A stretch of 64,000 nucleotides of DNA from Populus alba. Lineage: Eukaryota > Streptophyta > Magnoliopsida > Malpighiales > Salicaceae. Below, piece after piece: positions 49,765-61,620 of this stretch. The translations under genes and the position numbers were made by a program. The notes under the pieces were generated by a model. That model saw only the letters and a list, made by a program, of their open reading frames with translations, was not told where the DNA came from and searched no databases. Where the stretch lies: assembly GCF_005239225.2 (NCBI RefSeq), contig NC_133295.1:5394001-5458000 (forward strand), given 5' to 3'. Positions within the stretch are counted from its first letter, which is position 1. Each line of letters starts with the position of its first letter.

Positions 49765-51035
49765 TCACTAGCTTTGATACCTACGCGATGCCTCGAGTCA
49801 TTTTTTTTGTATAAAAAATATTTTAAAAAATAAAAATAAAAAAATCTTGGGTTTTTCTACAAAGTTACACCTAAGAATCTTGAGTTTGGTTGCAACGCCT
49901 GGCCTAAGAATAATATTTATAATATTAATAATAAAATTAAACTTGCATGATCCAAGTTTAAGTGAGCCTGAATGTAACATCAGACCCAAGAATATTGGAT
50001 GTGGGTCTAGCTTTAAGGTCGTGTCATAAAAGTGTGATAATTATATAGATTAATTAAAAAAAACAAAGAAAAAAATCAACAAAAAGGAAAAAACCTAATG
50101 AAGAAAAAGAAAAAGAAAAAGAAATTGAATTAATTGGGTTAACCCTTTAAACCAGGTTATCTCGTAAAATCTCCGATTTGCGTCGTGAAAGTTTGATAAC
50201 TAAATAGTAAAAAAAATGACGGGTTTACCCAGAATTAACCGGGTTAACCCATCAAACCAAGTTAACCCGTCAAGCCCAGGATACGTGTCATGAAAATTAA
50301 CTTTAACAAACTAAACTAAATGAAAAAAATAACTCGTCAAATCAGGTTAATCCATCAAATCCAAGATTCGTATCATGAAAATATGATAACTAAATAAAAA
50401 AAATTTAACATATAAAAATAAATCAAACAAAAAAAAAATCATTAAAAAAATTAAAAAAAAAAACAAAAGAAAAAAACAGTCATATAATATAATACAATAT
50501 AATAATAATTATAATGAAAAAACATGGGGAAAGCTAAAGTTAAAGCTAAATTCTCAACCAACTCAATATTAAAAAAATAAATTTAACAAAGATAATTGAA
50601 AAAATAAACATGTGGGGGAAAGACTGTAGCCAAACAAAAATCATGCAAGGGAAACACTATAGTAATCCATAGTGTTTTTGTTTTCTTTTTGAAAAAAGCT
50701 ACAAAGCTAAGTTCTCAACCAGCTTAATATAGAAAAAAAACCGAGATTCGTGTAATGAAAATATGATAACTAAATTAAAATTTTTTTCACATTAACAAAC
50801 GAAATTAAACAAAAAAATTCATTAAAAAAAAAAACACAAAGAAAAAAGCAAAAAAAAAAAACCCATGGGCAAAACAAAAAAAAAAGTTAAAAAATAAAAG
50901 TCAAGTGTTAAAAAAAAAAACTGCTATAATAAAAAAAGCATTAAAAAAAAGGAAAAGCCAAAAAAAAAAAAAAAAAAAAACACAGCTTCAGCTACAGTGA
51001 ATTTCCTACGCGTTTTAGTATATTACTTAATATAA
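49765..51035 (+). mobile_element. unclassified repeat family A, copy 2
   Basis: Parallels 30925 onward: CACTAGCTTTGATACCTACG, a CGCGATGC...GAGTCA dyad relic, TTGGTTGCAACGCCTGGCC, AACTTGCATGATCCAAGTTT, GGTCGTGTCATAAAAGTGTG, then GGTTAACCCATCAAACC phrases. It ends in a hairpin relic (CTTCAGCTACAGTGAATTTC) and GCGTTTTAGTATATTACTTAA. It is about 1 kb shorter than copy 1, lacking the tandem hairpin units. Same strand as copy 1. Confidence 0.7.
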
Positions 51036-51357
51036 CAATAATTATTGAAATTCCTATTTGAAGGTAGGTGGCAAACTGCAATGAAATCTCTTCTCACATT
51101 TTGAATGCTGTTTTGGATAGGAATCAAGTTAGCCGATCTTTTTCAAATAACCCATGCATAACAACAGGCATGGGCACGAAGCAACTTTCTGCCATGCTAC
51201 AAAAAAAAAAAAAAAACAGCTTTCTGCTATAATAAGCTTATATGATGAAGTGTGAAAACAAGAATCATAGTCATTATTAGATAAAAAAATAATGATTACT
51301 TGTATATAAAATCCAAGTCAAATCACTAATGATGAGAACATGCGGCAGCATAGGGAG

Positions 51358-51393
<36 letters not shown>

Positions 51394-54300
51394 TATTACT
51401 CACTTACCATATTTTAGAAGGAAAAATAGGAGACATATAAGCTATCCAAAACTCTCAGCTTGACATTTTATAGTATATGCTAATCCTTTAATTAATCTAT
51501 GCTATGCCGAAAATAAGATTTGAAGTTAATTTCGAATGAAAAAAAAAGGGTGTCAATTTTATATTTGCATTTTAATGATTTTTTTTTAATTGAGAAACAA
51601 GAAAATGTTTATGTTCAATAAAATAAATTACAAAAATATATAAACCGATATATCAAAAGTGTTACCAACTCTAATTAAATACTAATGTGAAAGGTTAATA
51701 TTTTTAGTAAAAGCAAATAATAGGTAGATGTATATGTAAATATTTAACTTTAGCTATTCTTTTTATTAAATATATTTTTATTTATTTTATCTCAGAGGTT
51801 AATTCTGGTTGCTAAGAATAAATGATTTTTATTTTTATAAATACATCATGTATATATAATTTATTTATATAAAATATAAAAGCAAAAAAAATTAAAGATA
51901 AATTAGAATAATCTCTTTGAAGTATTATAAAACTTGAAAAATAATTAAAAAAAATAATTACTATTTCAAAAAAAAAAAAAGAAGAACTAAACAATTTGAA
52001 AGATAAGAGAAAGGATATTAATTGAAATTTAAATAAAAATATTAATCAAAAGTTAAAAAAAGAGGTTGGGAATGCAACCTACATGATAATGCGATGTTCG
52101 CTTCTACTCTAGTTCTTTTATTTTAATGGATAACATATTGTATGCCACTATTGACGTCCTATTGTGCATCATATTCTTATTACCTTTGGTGTCTATAAAA
52201 TTAGGGTTTGGATCTTAGAACATGAAAAATTTATTTTTTTTAACTTATTTTCACTTTAAAACACCTAAAAAGCATTATTAAAATCTTAACAAACACTCAT
52301 TTCCATCCCCACAACAATCTCTAATCTCTTTAAAAAATGAAAATCAAACAAATCTATTTTTTTTAAGGACCATGATCTACCTTTTCTAGTAAGATCAGGG
52401 GTAACACCATTTCTATTGAATTTTTCTTGAAAATAAAAACTTATTGACGACAAGATTACTTTTTTATGGTTGAAATGTCTCTTTCCGAACACTTTCTCTC
52501 TCCTCTCTCAACATTAGAGATTAAAACATAAAGTAAATAAAATTTAAAATTGAAATGTGAAATGCTAAAATATCATGGATCAAACAATAGAAAATTGAAA
52601 CTTTAAGGATCAAATTAAAGTTTTTAGATATCCACCTTGCACTTTTATTACCACCTTTTTGGCATTGCCATGATCTATATTTCTTTTTATTATTGGTATA
52701 TGTGACTAGTTATCATAATAGATCAAGCTTTACCTATTATAATTTTTCTTTTCTAATAAGTTTTTCTAGCACAAAGGTAGCCATAACTTTTGTTACTCTT
52801 GGGAATAAATCATTATTAACTTTTATTTTTTTAATCTAAAAAACAAATGTGACCAACATTCAATGCCTTCTAAATCTAGTTTCTAAAGACAATGTAGTTA
52901 TTAATGTCATGTCTCCCTAAGTCATGTTACTTGTAATACTTACTCACATTATATGGTTGCCAAATAACTTGATTTTCCCCTCAAAACGTTAGCCAGTCAA
53001 AGATTTCTTCAATTTTGTTAATGTCGAAAAAGTATCCCATCTTATTAGTGACCACCTTGATAGCTTTTACTTCTATGTTACTAGATTTGTTAGCTTTTTT
53101 TAAATTTGGATTGAGTTTTAGGTTGGAATTAATAATAACTATACTCTATTTATTATCCATCACATAAAATAACTAAATAAAAATTTATACATTCGGATTG
53201 GTTGGCATCGATGTGCATCACATTTTGAAAAAATTGCCATCCCAATTCATGAATAACGTCAACAATAAAATGAACGGTTAATGGCAGTCCCCATGACCAC
53301 TACACATGGAAGTCGCCACCCAGAGAAGCAAATCGAAAACACAGTAGCATAAATTAAAATCTACGTTTCAAGATTGAAATCGAAAGAAACTCAAATCATA
53401 ATTTTCGATAAATCCAAACTTTGATTGATTGTCTTTAATTCAATGACTTTAAAATCAAAGACCCAAAAGTGTTAATGATTTTGAGGTGAAGAAATAATCA
53501 GAATCATAACATCAGTCTCATCCTGCAAGTTCACGGTGGTGATTCTGGTTTCAATCATCAAGAATGAGTTATGACTCATCTACAATCGACGCCATAGCTA
53601 CCTTAGCTTACAATGAGACAACCTCTGGACAGATTCAAAGTTTCCCTTTTGAGCTCTCTTGTGTTTGTGAAATTATCACTCTTGGTACTTCTCTTGTTAG
53701 TTAGGTTTGGTAGGTGTTGTTTTTTAAATTGTTATTTTTTAAAAAAATACATTAAATTTAATTTTTCGAAACGATTTAAAAACTTAAAAAAATATAATTT
53801 AAAATAAAAAAAATTAAATTTTAACCAACTTTTATTTACACCCAAATCCTTAATAAGTGCGCACTCAATTCTCGAAACTTTATATGGGTTTCTCTTCTTC
53901 ATGGTGTGATATTTAATTCATCAATATTTCTCTGTACTTTATATATATGAGCATATGCAAGCAGAAAGAAATGTTATTCTAATATAAATTGAAAGAATGA
54001 AATTGTAATTATAAAATTTGGATAATCGAAATGAAAAAAATTGCAATGTTCATATAAAGAACACAATAAGTGAGGAGGATTAAGGCATAAATTAATTAGA
54101 ATGAAGTGTCCCTTCTCTCCAAATATTTTGGTAATATATTTAGAAGAACTTTATCATTATATCATTATATTAAGCTAGAATATAAGTTTAATAAAGACCA
54201 ACAAAAGAGAATTGCCATTACCAAATTCATGTTGAAATGAGAATTTAGGATAATTTTATAAATTGTTCAACAAACCATTGGCGATTACCTAAGTGCCCAT

Positions 54301-54985
54301 GACTTGAACCCAAATATATGCTTACATATAATTAATGCCAGCACCACCGAAAGCTGTGTGATGGAAGTGGGCACCAAGCAATTAATTGCAATTAAAAGGG
54401 CATATATGGAATTGCCTCATGATTTTATTAGATAGGTCCACGATCACGCTTGAATGATTCGAAGGATATAGATTTCCATCATGCAGAAAGTGGGCAACTC
54501 AAATAAACAGAGGAAAGTTGATCTCACCCACTCCCTAGCTTCTTGAAATACAGGAGACTAGAATCTCACGCTCTCTCACGAGCGAACAAATAAACATAAA
54601 TAAAAAACTTTAGTTTTTTTACATTTAAAAAAAACACCAATAGCATAAGAAATTTTTTGCATTGCTATGCTATTAAACCGGGACAAAAAAATAAATCTTG
54701 AAATCCATTGAGTTGGATCTTTACTTAACTCGAGTTTTCAATCAAATTATATAGGAGTTAACTCGATGTGAATTGATTTATTTAATAGGTTCATAAAAAA
54801 CCCGAATTACCGGTTTTTATTTTAAAAAACTAATGTTTAATGATGAAATTAGAAAGAAAAACAATAAGAAAAAAAATAAAAGAGGATGTCGGATAACATC
54901 AACTTTTCAAACTCATAACCCATGTTATTAGAGAGGAAATATCATATATGAAAAAATAGTGAAACTCAGTCCCCAACATATCTAA
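51036..54985. other. intergenic, no recognisable gene
   Basis: AT-rich throughout, with a (TA)n tract at about 51359-51388. 52280-53600 is slightly less AT-rich with no protein match I can name. 54700-54900 contains ACTCGAGTTTTCAATCAAAT and GAGTTAACTCGATGTG phrases reminiscent of family B. Confidence 0.45.
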
Positions 54986-55562
54986 CATTGAATGACGAAT
55001 TATAACTATTGTTACTATCAATATTAATATTACTATTATTATCTTTGTTACTATTATTGCTATTACTATTACTATTATTATAGCTATTACTATTACTACT
55101 ATTATTATTACATAATATCATCATCATAATCAAAATTACTATTAATAGCATTGATATTATTATTATCATTGTTGTTGTTGTTGTTATTATCATTATTATT
55201 ATTTTGATTATTATTAATTTATTATTATTAATATTATTTCTATTGTTACTATCATCATCATAATTATTGATATCATAACAACTATCACCATCATAATAAA
55301 CTATTATTATTACTATTACTATAATTATTATTACTATTATCATTAATATCACTATTACTATCATCATCATCATTATCAACTTCACCATCATCACCACTAC
55401 CACTACTATCATTGCTAATATTACTATCTTAATAAACTATTATTATTATTATTATTATCCTACTAATATTATTATTTGTTACTATTATTGTTACAACTAT
55501 TACTATTATTATTTCTATTATTAGTATTATTATTGGTTTCATTACTACTACTACTACTAGTA
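54986..55562. repeat. long imperfect ATT/ACT/ATC trinucleotide-repeat block
   Basis: About 575 bp made almost entirely of TTA, TTG, ATC and ACT triplets, with clean (ATT)n sub-runs near 55438-55460. The open reading frames on the minus strand here (Ile/Val/Met- or Asn/Ser-rich) are products of the repeat. Confidence 0.9.
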
Positions 55563-55881
55563 GTATAACCTACAACACACACACACACATAAACACACAC
55601 GTAAGGAAAAAGAAAAAAAATAACCAATAATATTTATAAATAAATATTTCAGCTCCACAACATGCAAGTAATAAAATAAAAACTTGTAATAAAGCAACTT
55701 TTAAATAAAAAAAATATTTAAATTATGCAAGATAAAATCAATAATCATTTTATTCACGAAATGTACCATATACAAAAATAGTATCATATGAATAATACTT
55801 TTACTAAATAAGTTCCCATGAATTATTGAAGGGGTCACAAACAACCCCGTTGAAAACCCAATCTTCTTAGACTTATATATC

Positions 55882-57866
55882 ATGTCTTCCACTTCTTCTA
55901 ATCAAGATTTGGTTATGCCAATCAATGTTACTTTGAGAAGTATTACTTTGATAGTGAGGACCTCACCATCATTTTCTATGGTGCATAGTGAGAAGCCTGA
56001 AAAGTTCAATGGATTTAACTTTTAAAGGTGGAAACAAAAAATGTTATTTTATTTAACTGTCTTGAACCTGGCAAAGTTCTTGATTGAGAAAACACCAAAA
56101 TCATCAAAAAATGAATCTGGCTCTACTACTATGGTGACCGTGGATGCATGGAATCATATCGATTTCATATGCAATAACTACATCTTAAATGGGTTGAAAA
56201 GTACATTACATGATGTATATAGTTCAATCAAGAGTGCAAAAGTACAACGAAAAGCTTTAAACAAAAAATACGAGGCTGAAGATGCTGATATGAAGAAATT
56301 TATAGTTGATAAATTTCTAGATTTCATTATGGTTAATTCAACGACCTTAATGAACCAAATTAAAGAGTTTCAACTCATCTTGCATGGTATACATGCTGAA
56401 GGTATGTCTCTAAGTAAGTCCTTTCAAGTAGTTGCAATAATTAAAAGATATTCATTATCTTGAGAAGACTTCAAGAACTATTTTAAGTATAAGCAGAAGA
56501 AGATGAAAATTGAAGACCTTGTTTTAAGATTAAGGATAGAAGATGACAATAAGTTATTCGATAGGAGAAATAACTCTTCTAGTTCCCTAAAAGAAAATGT
56601 TATGGAACAAGTGATAAGGTCACACAATAAAAATCAACAGAAGTTTGCTGTGAAAGGTAAAATAATTGCTAAGAAGTTCAATGGTAAGTGCTTTATCTGT
56701 AAAAAGATAGAACATTTGGCCAAAGATTGCAAGAATAAAGGTAAGCAAGGAAACCATACAAAAAGATTGCTCAAGCTAATGCCACTGAGATTGATCACTT
56801 TACTAATGAAGTTTCAAAAATGAATTTGTTTGTGTTGTTTCTGAAGTCAACCTTATCAATAATCCTAAACAGTGGTGGGTTGACACTAGTTCTATAAGAC
56901 ATGTATGCTTTAAGAAGAAGATGTTTTCCACTAAAAAAATAGATGAAGAAAACCTATACATGGGGAACTCATTAACCTTTAAGGTACTGGGTGTTGAAAA
57001 TGTCATACTGAAGATGATCTTTGGAAAGCTTCTCACCCTTAACAATGTATTGTAAGTTGCTGACATTATGAAAAACTTAGTTTCTAGCTTATTACTTAGC
57101 AAATGTATTTTTAAGATGGTTTTTTAGAGTGATAAATTTATAATCTTTTTAAAAATAACATGTTTTTATGAAAGAGGTATCTGTTTTATGATCTCTTTAA
57201 AATGAATGTAATGATCATTGTAACCAATAATAAAAACAACAATAAGAATACCTCTTCTTCTTATTTGCTTGAGTCTTGTGATGTGTGTCATAACACTATT
57301 GATAAATATAAAACTAGACTTATTATTAAGGTTTTTAGACAATAAAAAGGCATGGATTATTTTGACACACATATTCACTTATTTCAAGAATAACTTCCAT
57401 ACAAATATTAATAGATATTTTAGCTATTAAAAATCATGAAATACATCAAATGGATGTAAAAATAGCTTTCTTACATGGTGACCTTGAAGATGAGGTTTAT
57501 ATGGAACAACCTAAAGGGTTTGTTGTCGATCAATAAGATGGACAAGAAAACAAAGTCTTTAAGCTTGTCAAATCATTATATAATTTAAAAAAAAAAACAT
57601 CTAAACAATGGCATGAAAAGTTTGACAATGTTATGTTGTCAAATGAATTCACAATCAACGAAGTTGATAAATGTGTTTATGTGGAAAACACATATAGACT
57701 ATGTTATTGTATGTTTCTTTGTGGATGATATGCCAATTTTAGGCAGTAATGATCACATGATTAAGACTACTAAAAAAATGTTAATTAATAAGTTTGACAT
57801 GAAAAACTTAGGTGATGCAAATGTCATAATAGAAATAAATTTTTTTTCTAATATCTAATGGAATGG
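55882..57866 (+). mobile_element. Ty1/copia element, left part (gag to reverse transcriptase)
   Basis: Starts at ATG 55882 (MSSTSSNQDL), with an in-frame stop at 56023. Gag continues with EKFNGFNF, WNHIDFICNNYILNGL and a zinc knuckle CFICKKIEHLAKDC (C-x2-C-x4-H-x4-C, 56689-56730). A decayed protease and pre-integrase region (WWVDTSS; 56870-57320) follows. The integrase core is largely missing. Reverse transcriptase resumes at about 57445 (HQMDVKIAFLHGDLEDEVYM) with the catalytic block VCFFVDDMPILGSN at about 57710. Several stops and frameshifts. The reading frame is then cut at 57866 by an inserted LTR and resumes at 59836. Confidence 0.87.
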
Positions 57867-59309
57867 TGATTAGTACTTAAAAGTGCATATTTATCAAGGT
57901 TTTATATCATCATTTTGCACTTAAAGTATCAATAACTCCTTAACTAAAGCATGTTTTATAATAACAAGTCTAATACTATAAAATGCCCTAATATATGGTA
58001 ATGTTCATCTTAAATGTAGGTCTATCACATAAATCAAAGGATTGATTGATGAATTCCACTACTGAAATTTATGAAGATAAAGAGAGGCTGAAACTTAGAA
58101 AAGAGATGTTGGTGCAGTCCAAACTGGAACACTATTCGGTAATTAGGTCATATATCGATTTCTAGATGTCCAAATGACCTCAAATGTTTACACAAATTCA
58201 GTAAGACATAAGCCTACAACTTTCATGTTTTCATCAAGATCTAAGAAGGCCGTTTTCAAGTCCAAATTATAGCAACAACAGAGAAGTTCGAATCTGTTCT
58301 GCAGCTCAAACACTGTTCAGTGTTTGGCCCATATCTGGAGTTCTAAAAGTCCAAATGACCTCCATTTTTTTTTTTCTGGAAAGCTGAGTCAATTTCCTAC
58401 AACTTTCATGTTTTCCAGTGGACCCAGTTAGGATGGTAGCATTTTTGTTTTATTTAGACAAGAAGATAAGGATTTTCACCAAGTCAAAAGTTGGCCACCC
58501 ACTCAACAATTAGTCATCAAATCAATAATTCTGAATTTTGGCCTATAAAAGGAGGCATTTGCCATGCATTTGGGGGCTTGGTTGTTCAGATCAAGTTCAT
58601 GCTCTTTATTTCTCTCTTTATATTTTTTGTAATTCTTAAGTTTTGCTTTCATTAATTTCTTATTTATGCTTTTCATTTCCTTTCCTTTCCTTAGTTAACT
58701 TGTATCTTATTTATGTTATTGTTTTATTTATTTATGTTTCTCTTCTTCATTATGTTTAGCTAAGTTTATTATGTCAATGTGAAAAGGTTACACTAATGGT
58801 GTAAAAATAAGTATGGTGTAAACTCAACATGGACCTTAATGTTTAATATTAACATGTCTTATCTTTTTATCTTACTAATTCTTAATACCTTGCTTGTTAA
58901 ATGATTAATCTAGATTTGTATTGTATAACACTTGGTACAACAAATGCTTGGCACTCTCATAGCCCAACTATATGGTATTACCTACACCTGGGCTATAAAA
59001 GAAACTTGATTTGTTGTTAACATCAGTTAACATCATAAATTCCTGACAATATTTAAAAGTTTGGTTTTATGTAAATAAGATAATTAATATGATCATGTTA
59101 ATAATTTATAATGAGCTATTAATGAGAAATCATCCGATTGAAACCTCCTTTATGTGTGGTTTTCAATTGAATAATAAGAGTTTATACTATACTTGTTTGA
59201 AATACCATTAGTGGATCCTCTAACCTTGACATTTGTTTTTATCATTGTTTAATCCTTACATTAATCTTTCATCTCAAAGTTCTCATTAATTTCTTCATCT
59301 TCTTCTTTT

Positions 59310-59415
59310 ATTATTATTATTATTACTACTACTACTTCTACTATTACTACTACTACTACTATTATTATTACTAATAATATTATTACTATTACTACTACTA
59401 TTATTATTATTTACA
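59310..59415. repeat. ATT/ACT trinucleotide repeat inside the solo LTR
   Basis: TTATTATTATTATTACTACT and related triplet runs. Confidence 0.85.
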
Positions 59416-59520
59416 TTCTGTTTATATTATATAATATATCTCTTTGATCTTTTCATAAACTCGGTATATAGGCTGGAAACCTGTGACCCGATCTTTTAGA
59501 TCATTCTCAGGTATAACAAC

Positions 59521-59802
59521 GCCACATAATGAGTATTATTACTATTACTATTACTATTGTTGTTGTTGTTGTTATTGTTGTCTTGTTATTTATAATTTAT
59601 ACAATTAACATCTCTGTGGTTCGACCCTGGTCTTGCCGGGTTATTTATTACTTCGACACTCCTACACGCCACATACTGAGTATTATTACTATTACTATTG
59701 TTATTGTTGTTGTTGTCTTGTTATTTATAATTTATACAATTAACATTTCTGTGGTTCGACCCCGGTCTTGCCGGGTTATTTATTACTTCGACACTCCTAC
59801 AC
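59521..59802 (+). repeat. tandem duplication within the LTR 3' end
   Basis: Unit 1 (59521-59667, 147 bp) and unit 2 (59668-59802, 135 bp) both run GCCACATAMTGAGTATTATT, a triplet run, GTCTTGTTATTTATAATTTA, GTGGTTCGACCC and CTTCGACACTCCTACAC. They differ mainly in the number of ACT/TTG triplets. Confidence 0.92.
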
Positions 59803-59835
59803 TTGGGAGAAGACATCAATCTTTTGGTCGTGTCA

Positions 59836-60650
59836 AATGGTATTGTCTCAATTTTATTATGTTGAGAAACTTCTCAAGAAATTTTCTAAAAATAACAATA
59901 GCATTATCAAAACACTAATTGATATAAGTGTATATTAGTCTAAGAATAGAGGTAAGAAAATAAACCAACTAGAATATTCTCGAATAATTAGAAGCCTAAT
60001 ATATGTTATGAACTGCACAAGGTCTAATGTTGCTTACTTAGTTAGTAAACTTAGTAGATTTACAAGTGATCTAAGTATAGATCAATGAATGGCAATAAAA
60101 AAGGTATTCATGTATTTAAGGTAAACCTTTGACGATAAGCTACATTATATTGGTTACCTAACAATACTAGAAGATTATAATGATGGTAGTAGATATTCGA
60201 TAGTAAGAATTCAGAATCCTATAATAGATAAGTTTTCACACTAGGTGGAGTAGGTGTGTTATGAAAATCCTCTAAAAAAACATGTATCACTAGATTCATG
60301 ATAAAATCATAGCTTATTACTCTTGATAAAGTTGGAGGGAAGTCGAATGAATTTGAAGTTTCTTAGAGGATATTCCATGTTGGCCAAAACTAGTGTTAGC
60401 TATTTGTATCATTTGTGATGGTTAATCAGCAATTGAAAGGGCACAAAGTAATATATATAATGAGAAGTCTAAACATATACATTCTAGACATAATAACATT
60501 AAGCATTTGCTCTTAAATAACATTATTTCCATTAACTATATAAATTCAAATGAAAATATTGTGGATCCATTAACCAAAGCATTGTCGAGAGAGCTTGTGT
60601 ATATAATTAATTAAAGGGAATGAACTTAAAGCCTTTAAGAGATGAAGGAG
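59836..60650 (+). mobile_element. Ty1/copia element, right part (reverse transcriptase end and RNase H)
   Basis: Directly after the second AATGG the copia coding pattern resumes (FYYVEKLLKKF), followed by MNCTRSNVAYLVSKLSRFTS, a decayed GYLTILEDYNDGSRYS, the RNase H end with IHSRHNNIKHLLLNN-like sequence, and ENIVDPLTKALSRELVY before a stop at about 60613. Frameshifts and stops are frequent. It belongs to the same element as 55882-57866. Confidence 0.85.
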
Positions 60651-61620
60651 TACAATAATGGTAACCATACCTAATTAATTGGAGATTTTAAGATCTAGGT
60701 TCAAATAAAAAATTAAGTCATATAATATTCTCTGTAGCATTAGAAAATTATTATTTCATGTTTATTCCTATGATAAAATAAATGATAACTGCAACATGAT
60801 AAAGGGTGATCTGAGCTCTTAATGATTTTCATATCTTGGTACACTAAATTGAGTATAACAACATATTCATAATGAAATATCACATATATGAGTGAGAAAT
60901 GTGATTGTTTCCTTGAGAATTTTGATAAAAGTTTAATTCTCTAAAGAACTCATGAATCCAATAGTTGTTCTAAGCAAAATAAACACAATAGTGATAACCA
61001 AATGAAATATTTAGGTAAAGAACTATATGAGTGCTATTTTCTTGGTTTACACAAAAGATTGAATAGTTTAAGACATCGTATTCACTATTTAGCTTAATAA
61101 ATCTGATAGTATTTCTTTAAGAAATGCTCAAAATCAAAAGCTACCTATCCTAATGTAGTAATCTACCAAATCAATATCTCTTAATAAATAAGTTATTTTT
61201 AAACTGGTGAGATAATTTCCATTCATGTAAGGGATTATTGGAATCTTGTTTTAAATAAACAAATTATAGATGAATGAGAAATTAGTCTCCAAGAACCTTT
61301 GGTTTTCTCACTCAAAGAACTCTTAGATTTTCTAGATTTAATTTTTGATATATGGTGGCAATTCAATAATTGATAATGGTAAGAATTAATTCTTAGTAAT
61401 TCTTCAACCTTTTAGTTTCTAAAATTTACTATAAAAGAGGGTGAATGAAGAGTTTCTATAATTATTTTTGTGTTGAAAGCATGCTTGTCATTAGTTATGT
61501 TTTTAAATGCTTATAAATTTAAACTCGTATAAACTCTAGGTTTCTTTAAAAAACTTTCTTATGTTTATCATGCCTTTTCATGATAAACCAAATATCATTT
61601 TTCACTAGTCTAGCATATAT
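60651..61620 (+). mobile_element. copia 3' non-coding region and possible 3' LTR start
   Basis: Downstream of the RNase H end lies about 580 bp of non-coding DNA, then a purine tract GTAAGGGA at about 61227-61234 followed by TTATTGGAATCTTGTTTTAA. This is the layout of a polypurine tract and the TGTTGGAAT-type start of copia 3' LTRs. The matching 5' LTR was not found upstream of 55882, so the boundary is tentative. Confidence 0.45.

Larger units (their letters stand above)
57867..59835 (+). mobile_element. solo LTR of a Ty3/gypsy element with 5-bp target duplication
   Basis: A 1,969-bp block starting TGATTAGTACTTAAAAGTGC and ending GGTCGTGTCA, so it has TG...CA termini. It is flanked by the perfect direct repeat AATGG (57862-57866 and 59836-59840), as made by LTR-retrotransposon integration. 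Inside are a TATA box (TATAAAA, 58544-58550), expected of a U3 promoter, and a CTTGCCGGGTTATTTATTAC-type 3' end. No internal coding region lies between these ends, so only one LTR remains, the product of recombination between two LTRs. The gypsy assignment rests on the resemblance of both ends to large plant gypsy LTRs and on a homologous segment inside the gypsy remnant at 19.74-19.96 kb. Confidence 0.85.

Noticed and set aside
54966..55412. 148-codon Ile/Val/Met- then Asn/Ser-rich ORF on the minus strand
   Set aside because: Produced entirely by trinucleotide repeats; no gene signals.
59529..59918. 129-codon ORF with an internally repeated protein sequence
   Set aside because: It is the tandem duplication in the LTR read in one frame. 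It runs across the LTR end and target duplication into the copia element, so it is not a gene.
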